A DNA stretch of 64,000 nt from Saccharum officinarum (taxonomy: Eukaryota > Streptophyta > Magnoliopsida > Poales > Poaceae), in the NCBI GenBank assembly GCA_020631735.1, contig CM036197.1, positions 49,151,880 through 49,215,879 of the forward strand, written 5' to 3'. This document shows, in pieces, positions 32,316 through 44,645 of this stretch (positions within the stretch are counted from its first letter, which is position 1; each line of letters opens with the position of its first letter). The notes under the pieces are model-generated. The model saw nothing but the letters and a program-made list of their open reading frames with translations, made no database searches and had not been told where the DNA came from. The translations under genes were made by a program, and so were the position numbers.

Positions 32316-32908
32316 TAGCCTTTGTCAATGGTATGTTGTATTTTATCATCAGCCACATGTGGAAAGGTGTTGATCAGATAGTTGCCATGGCTAGGGATGG
32401 TAAACCAAGGATCATCCCGTTACCAGATGGCTAGGGGTGCAAAGCTTGTCCTAAGGGCGCTTGCATTGCATGAGCAGTCATCTCGGGAATACTCACCCAA
32501 TGACTAAAAGTGGACTATCCATTTGGGTTCTTGAAGACTATGATGCAGGACATTGGGTCCTAAAACACAGTGTCAGCTTTTTAGAGTTGTTTGAAAAAAA
32601 TGTGTTACCAATTCAGCTTCAGTGTAGTCAGTATTCATCCATATTGTGATCTGGCTTTCTTTATTCTGTACTGTGACTAGAAAGGGACCGGCAATGAAAA
32701 CTGCTATCTTATAACATGCATAGTAAGGAAGTGCATGCACTCCACAACTTTGGGCATGCCTGTTGCTCTCTTACACCATATGTGCCATATTTCTCAGAGT
32801 CATCAGTGCTTGCAACAAACATTGAAGATGTTGCTTCTAGGGTTCTTGCCAGGATGTTAACCAAGAATACGTTATTGGAAGTATCAAGCATCTATCATCT
32901 TTACTAGA
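32316..32908 (+). pseudogene. second, partial F-box pseudogene copy (C-terminal half)
   Basis: 32316-32430 reads FVNGMLYFI and DGKPRIIPLP, and from about 32500 GLSIWVLEDYDAGHWVLKHS and VSFLELFEK, matching the C-terminal F-box-associated region of the pseudogene at 18942-20207. Then, in another frame, FSESSVLATNIEDVASRVLA resembles its PYFMESPVLATKD end. Stops and frame changes separate the pieces. The F-box half is missing. It extends past the point where the other copy stops. Confidence 0.75.
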
Positions 32909-33370
32909 ATCAGGCAATGCATTTCTTTGGTGCATGGTTGTTTTCGGTCTCATGCTTTTGGACTAGTTTTGTATATCGAGATAAAAAAAATATGAAAGAT
33001 GCTCCATATAAAACAACATCTATACCTCACCTAGGAGATAAGACAATGTTGCAAGAAAACACACACACACAAAACCCAAATTTTTGAGCACTAGATCCTT
33101 AGACTCTCAATTTCTCTGTGAAGAAAATCATAGATGAATCTGTTTGTGGCCCTTCTTGCTTTATTATTTCTATGACAAATGGGCCCACTAGCTAGTCCAC
33201 TGATTTAGCATTTTTAAATTTAGATCTGCACTCGCTACCCGTTTCTATGCCTGCCCATTTCTGCTCCTCCATTTCAGTTCGTCTCCTCGATCCCGGTGGT
33301 GAAGTGTTGAGTCGCGGTACCTAGGGTTTCACTAGTCAATTGCCTCTTCGTCTTCTTAGTATTTTGGTCC
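32909..33370. other. intergenic DNA
   Basis: No gene or clear element. A short CA run (ACACACACACAC) is near 33060. Confidence 0.5.
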
Positions 33371-33378
33371 CTCTCATT

Positions 33379-33922
33379 TAGCGATGAAAACGGACGGAAA
33401 CGGACGGAAAAACCCTATTTCTATTTCCGTTTCTATATTTTTTTGGCGGAAACGGGATCGGGTTCGGAAAATACGGGTTCGGAAACGGAATCGGAATATG
33501 CGGACATACGGAAACGAACAAATACGGATGTAGAGCCGGAAAATTAAATTAAGATCACATAATATAATATTCTCAAAGTATACACATATAAAGTCATGTA
33601 ATAATATATACAAAGTTTAATATTCATTTACATGCTATGTACGTGAACATAACATGCATATTTGGTGATTCGTAGTTATATTAACATAACATAAGGACAT
33701 GTAATTGTTGAACATGTTGAGCATAGATTGAAAACGGGATAAAAACGGAATAAATACGGGTCTATTCCATATTAAAACGGGATTACTCGGAAACGGACGG
33801 AAAACACCATTTTCTACTTCCGCAAATACGAAAACGGAATCTCGCAAATACGGAAACGGACGGAAAAATATAGAAAACGGAACGGGACGGTACGGAAAAA
33901 ATTCCGTCCGTTTTCATCCCTA
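33379..33922. mobile_element. non-autonomous hAT-type element
   Basis: Ends read TAGCGATGAAAACGGACGG and, reversed, TAGGGATGAAAACGGACGG. A perfect 8-base target duplication CTCTCATT flanks them (33371-33378 and 33923-33930), which fits the hAT superfamily. CGGAAACGGA words fill both subterminal regions (a likely transposase binding array). 544 bases, with no transposase. A relic of the same type is at about 11220-11345. Confidence 0.92.
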
Positions 33923-33930
33923 CTCTCATT

Positions 33931-35229
33931 CATTCCTTACTTAGTAGTTCCAGATTAATCTTATTATAGCATATTTTACTATTCGTGTTTGTGTATAAGT
34001 TGTATGTTCCATTGGTGTAAATTGATTGTTCATTATTGAGAATGGCCATTTGGGTTACATGAACAATTATCTGTTTATTTTTTGTTGTTTTTTTGTTTGT
34101 ATGTATATTTTATTTGGTTCCCCTTTGCAATAATCTTCCAATTTGGCTTGTATAGAAATAATCTGGTTTTTTTTATCTTTTCTATCTATTTGAATTGCCA
34201 GATCTTGGGTATATTCAATAGGAGAGTGTAAATAAATTCTAGTAGATTTAGCATTTTTTAGTTAATTTGTTTCTCTGCCTATATATATGGCCTTGTAAAA
34301 TATTATATCTTTATTAATTATGTTCGTTTGATATTGATCATGTGGTCATGAGAATCGAGTGTTTCATGGCCTAGCTAGAAACACTCGATTCTGTCATCTG
34401 TCCAGTTTCAAGTGTTTGAAAGCCATCAAACACTCGGGTGTAAGATGCTTTTAAAATACTTGAGTTGAGAGTAGACAGATTCCTAGCTTTATTGTAACTA
34501 GATTCTAGCTTTATTGTAAATTGAACTTTTTCTAACTTTAATAAAGTTTATAGAAAATTACACTAGCATCTACACGGGATTACATTAGATTTTCCATGAA
34601 ATATGTTTTGGCTATCGTGTGTTATTTATTTAAACTTATAGATATCTTTCTAAAATTTTGATTGAGTTAGAGAAATTGGATTTATGACAAAAAATGATTT
34701 ATAGGAGATTTGGAGCGAAGGGAGAAAGTCTCTGTGGTTTTGCCATCGCTCGTTGCGGCCCTTACCAATCACCCCAAAAAAGTCAACAAAATTCTAGGCG
34801 CGTGGAGTTAAAATAGGAAGACGAGGAGGAAAAAAACGCAACATCTTAACATTATAAATCAGCAGCGATGAGGGAGAGAGAAAAAATAACAGTGAAGCCG
34901 AAGCAAAGCAAGCCGCCCACCCTCCCGTCCCGTGCATGGCATGAATCCCAGAAAAATATTTTGCGGCAGCTAGCACAGCAGTCGCCCAGTCCGTCAACAA
35001 CCAGCAGCGCCGCGCCCGCGTCCAGTCGTCCACCCCCGATCGCCTCCCGAAGCCGTCGGGCTGGGCAGACAGGCGAGCGACGCACGCAACCGGTGCACGT
35101 GCGGCGGACAGGTCGTCCAGACACCGACGCGCGTGCGTGGCGCGGCCTGCGCTCGGCGCCCGCCTCGTCGGGCGTCGCCCGCCAGCCTCTGTACGCTCGC
35201 GGAAGAACATTCGTCGTGCTGGTGTACTT
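33931..35229. other. intergenic DNA, GC-rich towards the end
   Basis: 34352-34391 is a 14-base perfect inverted repeat. 34860-35230 is GC-rich and open on both strands, but I recognise no protein. It might be the leader or first exon of a lost gene, cut by the LTR that follows. Confidence 0.4.
34352..34391. repeat. short perfect inverted repeat
   Basis: GAATCGAGTGTTTC (34352-34365) pairs with GAAACACTCGATTC (34378-34391) around a 12-base loop. AAACACTCG-like words recur nearby (CATCAAACACTCGG near 34428). Confidence 0.8.
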
Positions 35230-38200
35230 GCTGGGGGCAACCAATCAAATTATAAGAGCATAAGTACCAAAACAAGCGCTAAAACGTTTAAATTTTTGAA
35301 CTTGAGCCCATATAATCTCGGTAGTCAATCGAAACCACGAAGAATTTCAAACCAACTCTTTTACAACCAAGATCGCATCATTCAACATACACATCACACG
35401 TTACATTTCACAATTAGTTCGGAAAATTACTTACAACACACGGAGTCGCAAATTATTACAAACCGAGTTCATAAAGTAGCGGAAGCATAACACACGCATT
35501 TAGTTCAAATACTACTGTCAGTCTTACAGATCAACATCCCACAAAAGCATTTAGGAAAGTGAACTAACAGACGATCACGCCCGAGTAATCTAGTCCTCAT
35601 CACCCGCGGGGTGGAGGCAAGTCTTGCAGAAGGCCTGATAAAGCATGTCGTCTGCAACAGGAGAGAATAAACCCTGAGTACGGGAATGTACTCAGCTAGA
35701 CTTACCCGTCGAAACGGAAAATAAGAGACACCAAGGATCATGCAAGGCTTTCATAAGTGGAGCTAGCTGACATCACCTTTGCGGAAAAGTATAAGTAATT
35801 TAAACTCTTTTAACCTGTACTAGCAGTTATTTTAGCATTAACCTATCAACTATCTTAGCACCTGTACTAAACATACACTTGATTATAATCAAACAATAAT
35901 ATTATTATATCCATAGCAGGTATAATTTGCGGTGACATTATATCATTCGCTTAACCATCTGTTCAATTTAATGAGATCTACGTTGCCGTTGCTCAAGTCA
36001 AGTGCTCACTAACCGAGAGCGACGGCGATTCGAATCGAATTCCTATCCAGCTGGAGGGGTATTTCTAACACTCACCGCGCAGGCCCCTGTTAGGGTCGCA
36101 CAAGCCACCTTTCGTACAATTCAGGAGTCGCGGGTTCGAATGATGTCGCATCCCCAAGGGCAACACTCTGCCAGGTGATAGGGACTCTAACCACTCCTTG
36201 GTCTCACGCCAATGTCCCCAAGCACATCCTTACTACCTCCAAGATGCGACCTACCATTCGATTCCCGCCCTGAACCGTATTACTCGGCTTCACGGTCGGA
36301 ACGACTTATTCGACCAACTAAGTGTTAGACTGTGTTCAACATGACTCAAGGACGTACAACGAATCGGTCCTTAAATGACTCAGACGGGCATAGCTCCGCA
36401 CCCAAGACGTGAAGTGTCTTGCGGCTGCACTATCGAACTCCCGCCCGATCTCAAATTCATTTTAAGGCATGGTTCCATCCACGATAGCCAACATAGCCAC
36501 TCGTGACCCATTCCTACATCTCGCGGATGACCGGAAATCACCCGACTTCTACCGGACTAAGCAGGGCTAAGCATTGACACGTGCCTAAACTTAATTTAGG
36601 ATTTAAGTACGATATCTGGACAAAGACAGGTATAATGCAACAAATGTTTTCATACAACTCCTATAACTTAATGCAGTAAATAAGTAAAAGTACTCAAGAT
36701 TGATATATAGAAAACAAATGGGCCAACATGCACCGGGGCTTGCCTTTCAGGAACGAGGACGGGCGATGATCCGGACACTCAGGTAGCTCGTCTACGAGAA
36801 CTCCTTCGTCGGCTGGGTCCTCGGGCTCCCTCGGCTGCTCCTGATCCTTCTCCGAAATCGCTCCCTCGAACTCGAGGAGTGTCACTCCCTCCGGTACACC
36901 TATTGCATGAATACACAATAAATCTCATGGATGCATAAGAAGGAATGCAGCATGCTCGTAATGGAATGCACTTCAGCAAATTCTAGTGCTCTATTCAAAT
37001 CACTTCAATAATACGTGCAAATCTCTTCTTTAGTAGAGAAGTACTTACCTAGTCTATACAACCTAACGTATAATTATTCCTCCTCAGTTAAGGCCCTAAC
37101 ACCTAACAACCACAAGAACAATATTATTTAGGTTACCACCAACCAAGCACAAAATATCACAACATATTCTGGATAGCAGATAAGTATTTTCATCACAACT
37201 GTAGATTCAAAAATCCAAATGGCATGATACAAGACAATCTGAAAAGCTTATAAAATGCTCTACAATTCACTTTCAGACCTCAACACTTAATTCCAAAGTT
37301 TACATACTCAAGATTCTAAATTTTCAGAAATCTGTCCTCTCCAAACAGAGAGCAATCATTTCTGGACAGTCACTTCGAACAACTGTAACTCCTAAACTAC
37401 TGGGCCAAATTCCACCACATTTTGACACAAGCTAGTTTAACAAGTTTACTACCACTTTGGTATTCACAAGTTTCCCAGCAAACACCTTTATCGAGGCCCA
37501 AACCCAAAAATGCTAGCAGTTGTCTAGAGAACCTAGAAATGTAAAAATTAAATATTTATTCATGTGTCAAACTATCCTTATGACCAAACTAATGACACTA
37601 CTAGGTCGCATATGGCATGAAACCACCAGAAAGTAAGGTATGTCCACCCAAATCATTTATTTTGACTCATTTCTTAATTTATTTAGTTAATTAGGCGATT
37701 AAAGCAATATATAGAAAAATTGTTCAGAAAGATCTGCAAAAATTTCAGTAGCTATCTAATGCTTTACATAGATCACCATAAAAATTTCAAAGCAATTGGA
37801 CAAGCAGAACTTTCTATATCAAAAATAACAGATTGCATGTCCATTTCTAGCATAAATAGGAAACCCTATTGAAAAATGTCAAACAACAGATTTCATATTT
37901 TTTCTAGTATCATTCTAGCCTAAGAACAACACTCACAAAATTTTACCTTTACTAGATCTATAGAAAAATTATGAAAATTCACACAAGATCCATCCATACA
38001 AACAAGAGAAATACATAACTCCTACCTGCAGTGTCCAAAATGTATGAGAATTTAACTACAAGCTATTCATAATATGAACAGTCCACCATAAAAATTTCAT
38101 GCCATTTGGAGTTACACAGAAAAAGATATAATTACCCCTATTTCCCATATGAATAAAAGAGATAATTAGTAACCCTATTTTGCATAACAGAATATGGCAC

Positions 38201-40075
38201 ATATTATATTTTTAATAAAAACTAGACACTATCAGGAACTCAATAAAATTGAAACCACAGCATTTGGATCTACCAATCATGAGATATACATTTTTGAATC
38301 TATACACAATTCTGTGAAAAAGAATAAAAGAAACAAAATTCAGAAACCCTAACAGACTCTCATCCAAGGCTGGGCCGGCCCGGGAAATCACCGTGGCCCA
38401 GAGACGCGCGCGCCCGCTCACGCGACAGCGCGGCCCACTCCCGCGCGCACAGCCCGCGCTCGGCCTCCCGCGCCGCGCGCGCGGCTGACGAGCGGGTCCC
38501 GCGGGTCAGCGAGAGAGACAGGGGAGGGAGAAAGGCGACGGTGGTAACTCGCCGCCGCGGCAGCTCCGGCGAGACCAAGGGCACAGCGTGTTCGCCTCTC
38601 CCTTGCGCACCTAGGGGTGCCACTAATTGAAGCAATGTCTGCGGCTATGGAGGATGGCGGCAGCCATGGCGGCTCACGGCCGCGGTTCGGCCGGCTCCGA
38701 TGAACTAGACGGCGGCGCGACCCTATTGGCCGGTCCCGTGAGCATCAGCGGCTCAAGGCGGACTCAAAACACCAGAGAAGGGAGGTTGTGGGACCCTAGA
38801 GAAGCACGGCCCCGACGACGGTGGCGCTCCGGCGAGAAACGTCCGAGGCGGACGGTGGCGGATTCGGCAATGCGGCCTTACCTCCATGCGATTGGCTCAA
38901 CTAAGAGGTGGAGGAGGTAGAGGGGTCCAAGGCGGAGCGATGGGCGAAATTTGGTGGACACTGGTGCGGTGGTGAGCGCGCGCGAGCTCGCCGGCTCGGT
39001 TTCTCCGCTTGACGATGAAAGAGGGAGGGAGAAGGGCAGGAGCGCGAGTGAAGACGGAGGCAGCGTCGGGGTGCTCTAGAGAACCGCTCGGGCCTGACCG
39101 GTGGGGCCGCGGCCGGCGTACGGTCGCCACCGCGCATCGGCGCGGGCCTGTGGCCGGTCGGCCACACCGAGCTGACGAAACTAAATCCGGACTGAATCGA
39201 GGGTCGCGATGACTGACTGACAGCCGGTTTTGCTCGCTCGATATCTCCAAAACTGGCTCAATTTAAGTTGTGATGTTATTGAAAAAATTGAAGAGCTATA
39301 TGAAGACTACAAAGTTGCCAATTAGAACTTGGGCTGGTTCAGCTTAGTGAGAGAGTTACAGTGCCCCAAAAAGGGTAACCTTGCAACTGCATTACAGTTA
39401 GGACTTAACCAAAATTTCTAAGCTCCAAAACAACCACCCCTACTGACTTGTGGGCTATTTTTGAGCATGTTCCGGTCATTTTCATGAGATGGTCATATTA
39501 TAACTTTTGTTCCTTATGAATTTCTCTACAACTTTGCTTAAGGTTGCTCCTCCATGCAAGATTTCTAAGCTGGACTTTTTAAATGGTCAAACCAAAGCTT
39601 TCCAGGGTCAAAACCTAGTCAACAACACTTAGAAGGGCAATTTGGTCATTTTGGTCAACATGAACATTGTTCCACTAATTACCCTAAATGTAATTAAGGT
39701 GTTATAAGATATAATCAGCCACTCTACACATTGGTTACATAAAATTCCTAGTGTCACATAAGTTGAAACCAGCAAAACAATTGTTTTCCATAAAATGTTG
39801 CATTACCATGTTGCACATGTTTTAAGACCTTGTTGCATCAATTGAGCCTATCATGGTATACTAACAACATTGTCATGTTTCCAAGTATGAGATCCCATGT
39901 TCTATCTACAAGTTTCACCACTCGCATTTCATAAGCAAGTATATTGTGAAACAAGCACATTAGGATATGTTGCATACTCATGTTGCAAATAAAATAAAGA
40001 CATGAATGAGATGAATGATGCTCATGCTTATGAAATACAATGCAATTAAAGAAGTCAAACACCTGAGGTGTTACA
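35230..40075 (-). mobile_element. very long LTR of a Ty3/gypsy chromovirus (Tekay/Del-like), probably solo
   Basis: It is similar over most of its length to the LTR at 54831-58744: shared words include CTGAGTACGGGAATGTACTC, CAGCTAGACTTACCC, GAAATCACCCGACTTCTA and the right end GAGGTGTTACA. On the minus strand it starts TGTAACACCTCAGGTG. No pol or PBS follows at 40076 and no gag precedes it. The left end (about 35230) is diverged and no target duplication was found, so the exact border is uncertain. A GC-rich block lies at 38370-39230 within it. At about 4.85 kb it is nearly 1 kb longer than the other copy. Confidence 0.7.
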
Positions 40076-41980
40076 GTTAACTCCGGTGGGCTTCAAAGGT
40101 CCAGCAGCGCGTACCTGCTGCAACTTGCATCGGCAGCAGGAATTGATGGATCGTGGGCAGAAACCGGAACAGGTATTATGCCATCGATCGGTACGGTCAG
40201 GATTTGGCGATTCACTGTGTTGTCTAGAGAAGATATAAATCAACTAATATAAACTCCTGCGAAAGTAGCAGCAGGTGACTTTGGAGAGCAGCTAGCTGTA
40301 TACATATATACCAGTGGTAGTGGCAGGGGCGAGCGTGCATGTGCGCGGCGCACACCGATCGGTCTATGCGGGCAGGCGTGTGGACGCATGCTGCATGCAT
40401 GCATGCGTACGAAGGACACTTTGTTGTGTTGTTGCTTCGGCGCATGGATCCCGTGATGTAGAAAATTAATAAGTAATGTACTCTATATACTACTGGTAGT
40501 AGCAGCAGTATATGTATAAATAGGGAATCCGAACATGCATGTGAGTAAAACCAGCATTGAAAAAACGAATCCCACTACAAGCAGGTACCGCATCAAACCG
40601 ATATTATGTTGGAGTCATGCAACCGATTTGTAGGTTGTATCGGCACGGCATGTATTTCAGTCCTGATGTACCCAATCATGTACAGAATGGCGACTACACA
40701 CGCTGTTCTGTCACCGTGTCACATGCATACTATAGGCGTACGTACGTATACGGACGAGTCTTGATCAATGTGTGTGGCCTGGTGTATGTACGTACGTGCA
40801 TGAACCGTCAATGCGCGCTGACAACAAGCTGTCGTACATGCATCCCGATGGATCGGGCAGAGGCAGGCACACGTATGGCGCGGTGCATGTGGGAAGCGCG
40901 GAAATACATGCATGCATGCGCCGTAGAAGTACGCGTGCACGTACGTACACTGCGTACCGAGAGAGATCTAAAAGCAGCGATCGTTGTGCAGTCGTGCAGG
41001 TGGCCAGGTGCAGCAGCGCCGAGATTTATTCGGAGGACGTGTCCTCTCCACGTCTGCCGCCGATCCGTTGTTGTGCAAACAACGACGCATGTCGCGCGCG
41101 CCGCAGCACCGCGACTAGTAATCTGGCTCGGCGCGTGTTCGTACCCGGCTCGCTGCACCAGATCAGATCCGTCCGCGATCCGAGATCCGAGCGCCCACTC
41201 GTGACATGCATATGGGGTGGTGTCAGTGTCACAGCCTCGGTCGATCGTTACGGGATCGAGAAAGTGAGGGAGCAATGCAAGCACCGAAGCACGCGCGTGC
41301 CGGAGGGCAGCTACAGCTAGCTCCCACGCTGGTTCAACGCCTCTTTCCACACCAAACAAACAGGCCAGCCAGCAGCAGCAGCCGACGTGCGGCCCCGGCA
41401 CCGGGCGCGCGGCGGTCGGGCGAAGCGAAGGAAGCGTCGCGTTCGTACGTGCGCGCGCCCATGCCGCCGCGCGCCGTGCGATCGGGGTGTGGGGACGACT
41501 AGCCTAGCACGCGACGACCGACCGTACCGATGGACGAGAGAACTGATAAGCTTAGCTAGGACTAGGATGGTGAGCAGCGCACCTACGCTACGCGGGGCGA
41601 GCGGACGGACCAGTCAAAAACGCCCGATCGGGGCGTGTTCGGCAACCGCTACGTGGCTGCGTGCCTCCGCCTCCGCCTCCGGATCCGAGAACGAACAGGT
41701 CGCTACGTGTGTGGTGGACTGGTGGCTTCAGTTTGAACCGGCCGACGCGCGCGCGCTCGCTCTCTCAATCCCCAGGAAAACACGCGGCCATCGATGCAGA
41801 GCGCCGGCCTTTGTTTATGTAGGAGTGCGTGTGTCTCTCGGGCTCGGGTCGACCCACCGATCGATCGCTCGGTACCTCTCCTTTTTCTCACTTGCAAGCA
41901 ACACCCGCGCCCTTGTCGCTGCCAGCCAGTTCCGCCCGGTTGGGTTATTCGTCGGCTTCAGTGGGGAACTGGGCTACTGT
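40076..41980. other. upstream region of the IAA33-like gene
   Basis: Rich in CGTACGTACG and CATGCATGCATG words (for example 40395-40410, 40735-40800, 40905-40950), CATGCA being an RY-type motif. Long open frames here come from the GC content and resemble no protein I know. Confidence 0.4.
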
Positions 41981-41988
41981 ACCATTCG

Positions 41989-42179
41989 GGAAAAAAATTG
42001 TGTACGGTCCATCCGTATCCGGCACTGTGCGGACAGCCAACCCCAGCGCAACACGTGTTCTCCCTCCCGATGCTCAGCCCTTTTCCCTGCTTGTGCTTGC
42101 TCGCTGTGTCGACGTGTCGCGCCGTGGTTGGCTGTCCGCACAGTGCCAGGTACGGACGGGTCGTACACAAATTTTTTCC
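41989..42179. mobile_element. 191-bp hairpin MITE in the IAA33-like promoter
   Basis: The left arm GGAAAAAAATTGTGTACGG... and right arm ...CGTACACAAATTTTTTCC pair over about 60 bases, including an exact inner block CACTGTGCGGACAGCCAACC. A perfect 8-base duplication ACCATTCG flanks it (41981-41988 and 42180-42187). The superfamily is hAT if the 8-base duplication is taken at face value. It ends about 80 bases upstream of the TATA box. Confidence 0.88.
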
Positions 42180-42257
42180 ACCATTCGCTCACCCCTCACT
42201 CCTCAGGCGACCGGCCAGGTTCAGCAAGAAACAAGTCCAGTCCACACTCCACCTCCC

Positions 42258-42264
42258 TATAAAC
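42258..42264 (+). promoter_or_regulatory. TATA box of the IAA33-like gene
   Basis: CTATAAA at the expected distance ahead of a leader of roughly 110 bases rich in CT and ending at the ATG (42405). It predicts transcription starting near 42290. Confidence 0.7.
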
Positions 42265-42404
42265 CCACACGAGCTGCAGCTGCGCCCTACATACGAAAAC
42301 ACAACTAACCATCGAGAGGAAAGCGCTCTCACTTCCTTCCTCACTCCCCATCCTCCCTCTCTCCCTCTTACGACCACCGACGTCAAACCCCCCTCGCCAC
42401 CACG

Positions 42405-43127
42405 ATGAGCAGCGGCGGCACTGCCAGCGCCAGCGCGAGCGGGAGCTTCGAGCAGCACGCGAAGCGGCGCCCCCCTGCTGGGCCGCCGCCGCGGAAGCTG
42501 CTGACGCTGTCGGTGCAGGACGGCGACGTGGCCGCGGGCGTGGTCCCGCCGGTCACCGTGGTCTTGGACGGGCGCTGCATCTGCCACCGCGTCCACCTCA
42601 ACCGGCACACCGGGTACCGCAGCCTCGCGGGCACGCTCCGCCGCATGTTCGTCGACGCCGACGCCGACGACCACGACCGCCAGCGCGGCGGCGAGGACGA
42701 CGACGACCTCGACCTCGCCAATGCCGTCCCGGGCCACGTCGTCGCGTACGAGGACCTGGAGGACGACCTCCTCCTCGCCGGTGATCTCAAGTGGAAGTGA
42801 GTAGTATAAGGCCGCCAACGGCTAACTCTTACTAGTACTTCGTTACTGATGAATTGCAAATTTGCAATTCCATGCAGTTTAGGCCTCCGTTGCAAAACGA
42901 CTTGTAATTTGGAACGGAGGGAGAAGGAGTCTAGGAGTATTCGATATAATTTTTTTTTTGAAAACACACGATAATCATCTCACTTAATTAACCAGATCGA
43001 GCTCATCCAAGTTTCTTGATGATGTGGTAGTGATTTTGTTCGCGTGGCTAAAAGGATCCGGATCATCCCCGCGAAGACGAAGTCAAGCCGGGCCAACAAA
43101 TGCGGGGGAGGTGTCAACAGCAACTAA
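42405..43127 (+). CDS. IAA33: non-canonical Aux/IAA protein, IAA33-like
   Basis: Two exons, 42405-42796 and 43031-43127 (stop TAA 43125-43127), give 162 residues. The donor is TGGAA|GTGAGT and the acceptor GATGTGGTAG|TGATTT. Residues 48 to about 145 form the PB1 (Aux/IAA domain III/IV) fold: VPPVTVVLDGRCICHRVHLN, YRSLAGTLRRMF, the acidic NAVPGHVVAYEDLEDDLLLA loop, then DFVRVAKRIRIIP from exon 2. The order matches Arabidopsis IAA33 closely. There is no LxLxL repressor motif and no GWPPV degron, so it should escape auxin/TIR1-triggered turnover. The family pairs with ARF or other Aux/IAA proteins in the nucleus; Arabidopsis IAA33 acts in root tip auxin response. The N-terminus is serine/alanine- and proline-rich. 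An acidic insert (residues 84-103) separates the PB1 halves. The gene looks intact. Confidence 0.85.
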
Positions 43128-44640
43128 TCACCGGGCCGGGCTTTATTAGACCTCGCATCGCATGTAATTACTACTACTAGTTGTCTACTGCTCGTTTTGT
43201 TCTTCATTATCCATATATAATGTTGTCATTAAAGACCTAAAGCAGTCAAAGCAATGAACAAGAAGTTTGTGTCATGATCAGCATCAGCTCAGCTGATGAT
43301 CGAATGATCTTGAGCTACCCGCGCGCGCTCCGTGTCAACTCATGATCCAAGTGTGCGCACGTACCGTGTCGGCTTCCAATAATCCAATGGAACCCCCGCG
43401 AGTCAATCATGTCCTCTCTGCCTGACTGATTCCTGACTGGCTGGAATTATTGCATCGATGGATCGGGCCTGATCCGTCGATGCAGTATGTCCATCGACGT
43501 AGTCTGATCCGGCCACTGATCGACGACTGACACACTCTCGTCCGATCCGGCCGGCGACGGTTGGGATCTCCCTGTTAGACGGCAACGTCCCGTTGGCGGC
43601 CGTTGGCGACTCGCGAGCAGTGGAGCGAACAGTGAAGCAGGTACCAGTAGCCATCGCCGCGCGCGAGTACAACACGGACGGCGCGCATCAATGGGAGAGG
43701 ACGATGGATCGAACGGAATGTTGCGTGTGCCCGCGTGACACACTGCCTTGCCCTGGCTTCCACCGACCGGCTCTGATAGATCTATCACTGGTTCATTGTC
43801 ACTGCTGACAACGTCGCCGCGAGGTTTACGTACGCACGCACGAGTCATGGAGCGAGCTGGATCCTGGATATCCGGTATCGCGGTAGAATTTTACTGTCAC
43901 CAACACACAGCTAGCTCGCCTGCCATTGCCCGTTGCGTCCTTGTCGCCGCCACCATATCGATCACTTCGTTCCCGACTCAGAATTATTTAGTACACAAGC
44001 ATCTATATATTATATCGAGTATATATATGTGAAGACGACGAGATGGATCTGGCACGAGATTAGCTAGCTGAGCCTGTCGCTGCCTCATCATCGTCAGATC
44101 ACTGCTGCTTGCTTGCTCAGCATGCACGTTTGGCGCGCGCCCGAGCCCGAGCCTGACAGCGCCAACGACCGCCGCCCGCGGCCCGCTGCCCGATGCCGGG
44201 GAAAGGAACGTATCCATCGTCCACACGCCGGGTCGGTGTCGCGTTTGGGGTTGGAATTGGGGCTCGCGGACACCCGGAGATGTCCTGCGGCGTGAGAGAG
44301 ACGGGAGCGGATGGCCACTGGGCGTACGTCTGGATGATTGCGAGCAGAACCATGCCGGAATTCCATCGGTCCGGGGCTCCGATGAGCAGAATGCAGAACC
44401 ACGCCAGGCTCGAAGGTCAACGAGGTGATCCAAACGCAGGAATTCGGGTGCCAGTCCGGTGACGAGTTCAGATTTCTCTCTTCCGTGTGCGTGCACACAT
44501 GCGCCCGGCCAGAAATACACGAGCAATTTTTCTCTACTGCCCGGTCACTGGTGCATCATCGGTTCGTCATCTCTCTATCATCAAATCATGGTACTGGTAC
44601 CCATATATATATACAAAGTCAAAAGTTGTTTTTAGGACTG
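43128..44640. other. intergenic DNA between the IAA33-like gene and the copia element
   Basis: No gene was recognised on either strand. Open frames at 43447-43848 and 43984-44526 (minus) have no motifs known to me. A short TA microsatellite is at about 44010 and another near 44605. Confidence 0.45.
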
Positions 44641-44645
44641 GACCC

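Noticed and set aside
40557..42262. Long open frames of 182-291 codons on both strands
   Set aside because: They lie in GC-rich promoter DNA, overlap in several frames, and show only composition-driven arginine, alanine and cysteine without motifs.
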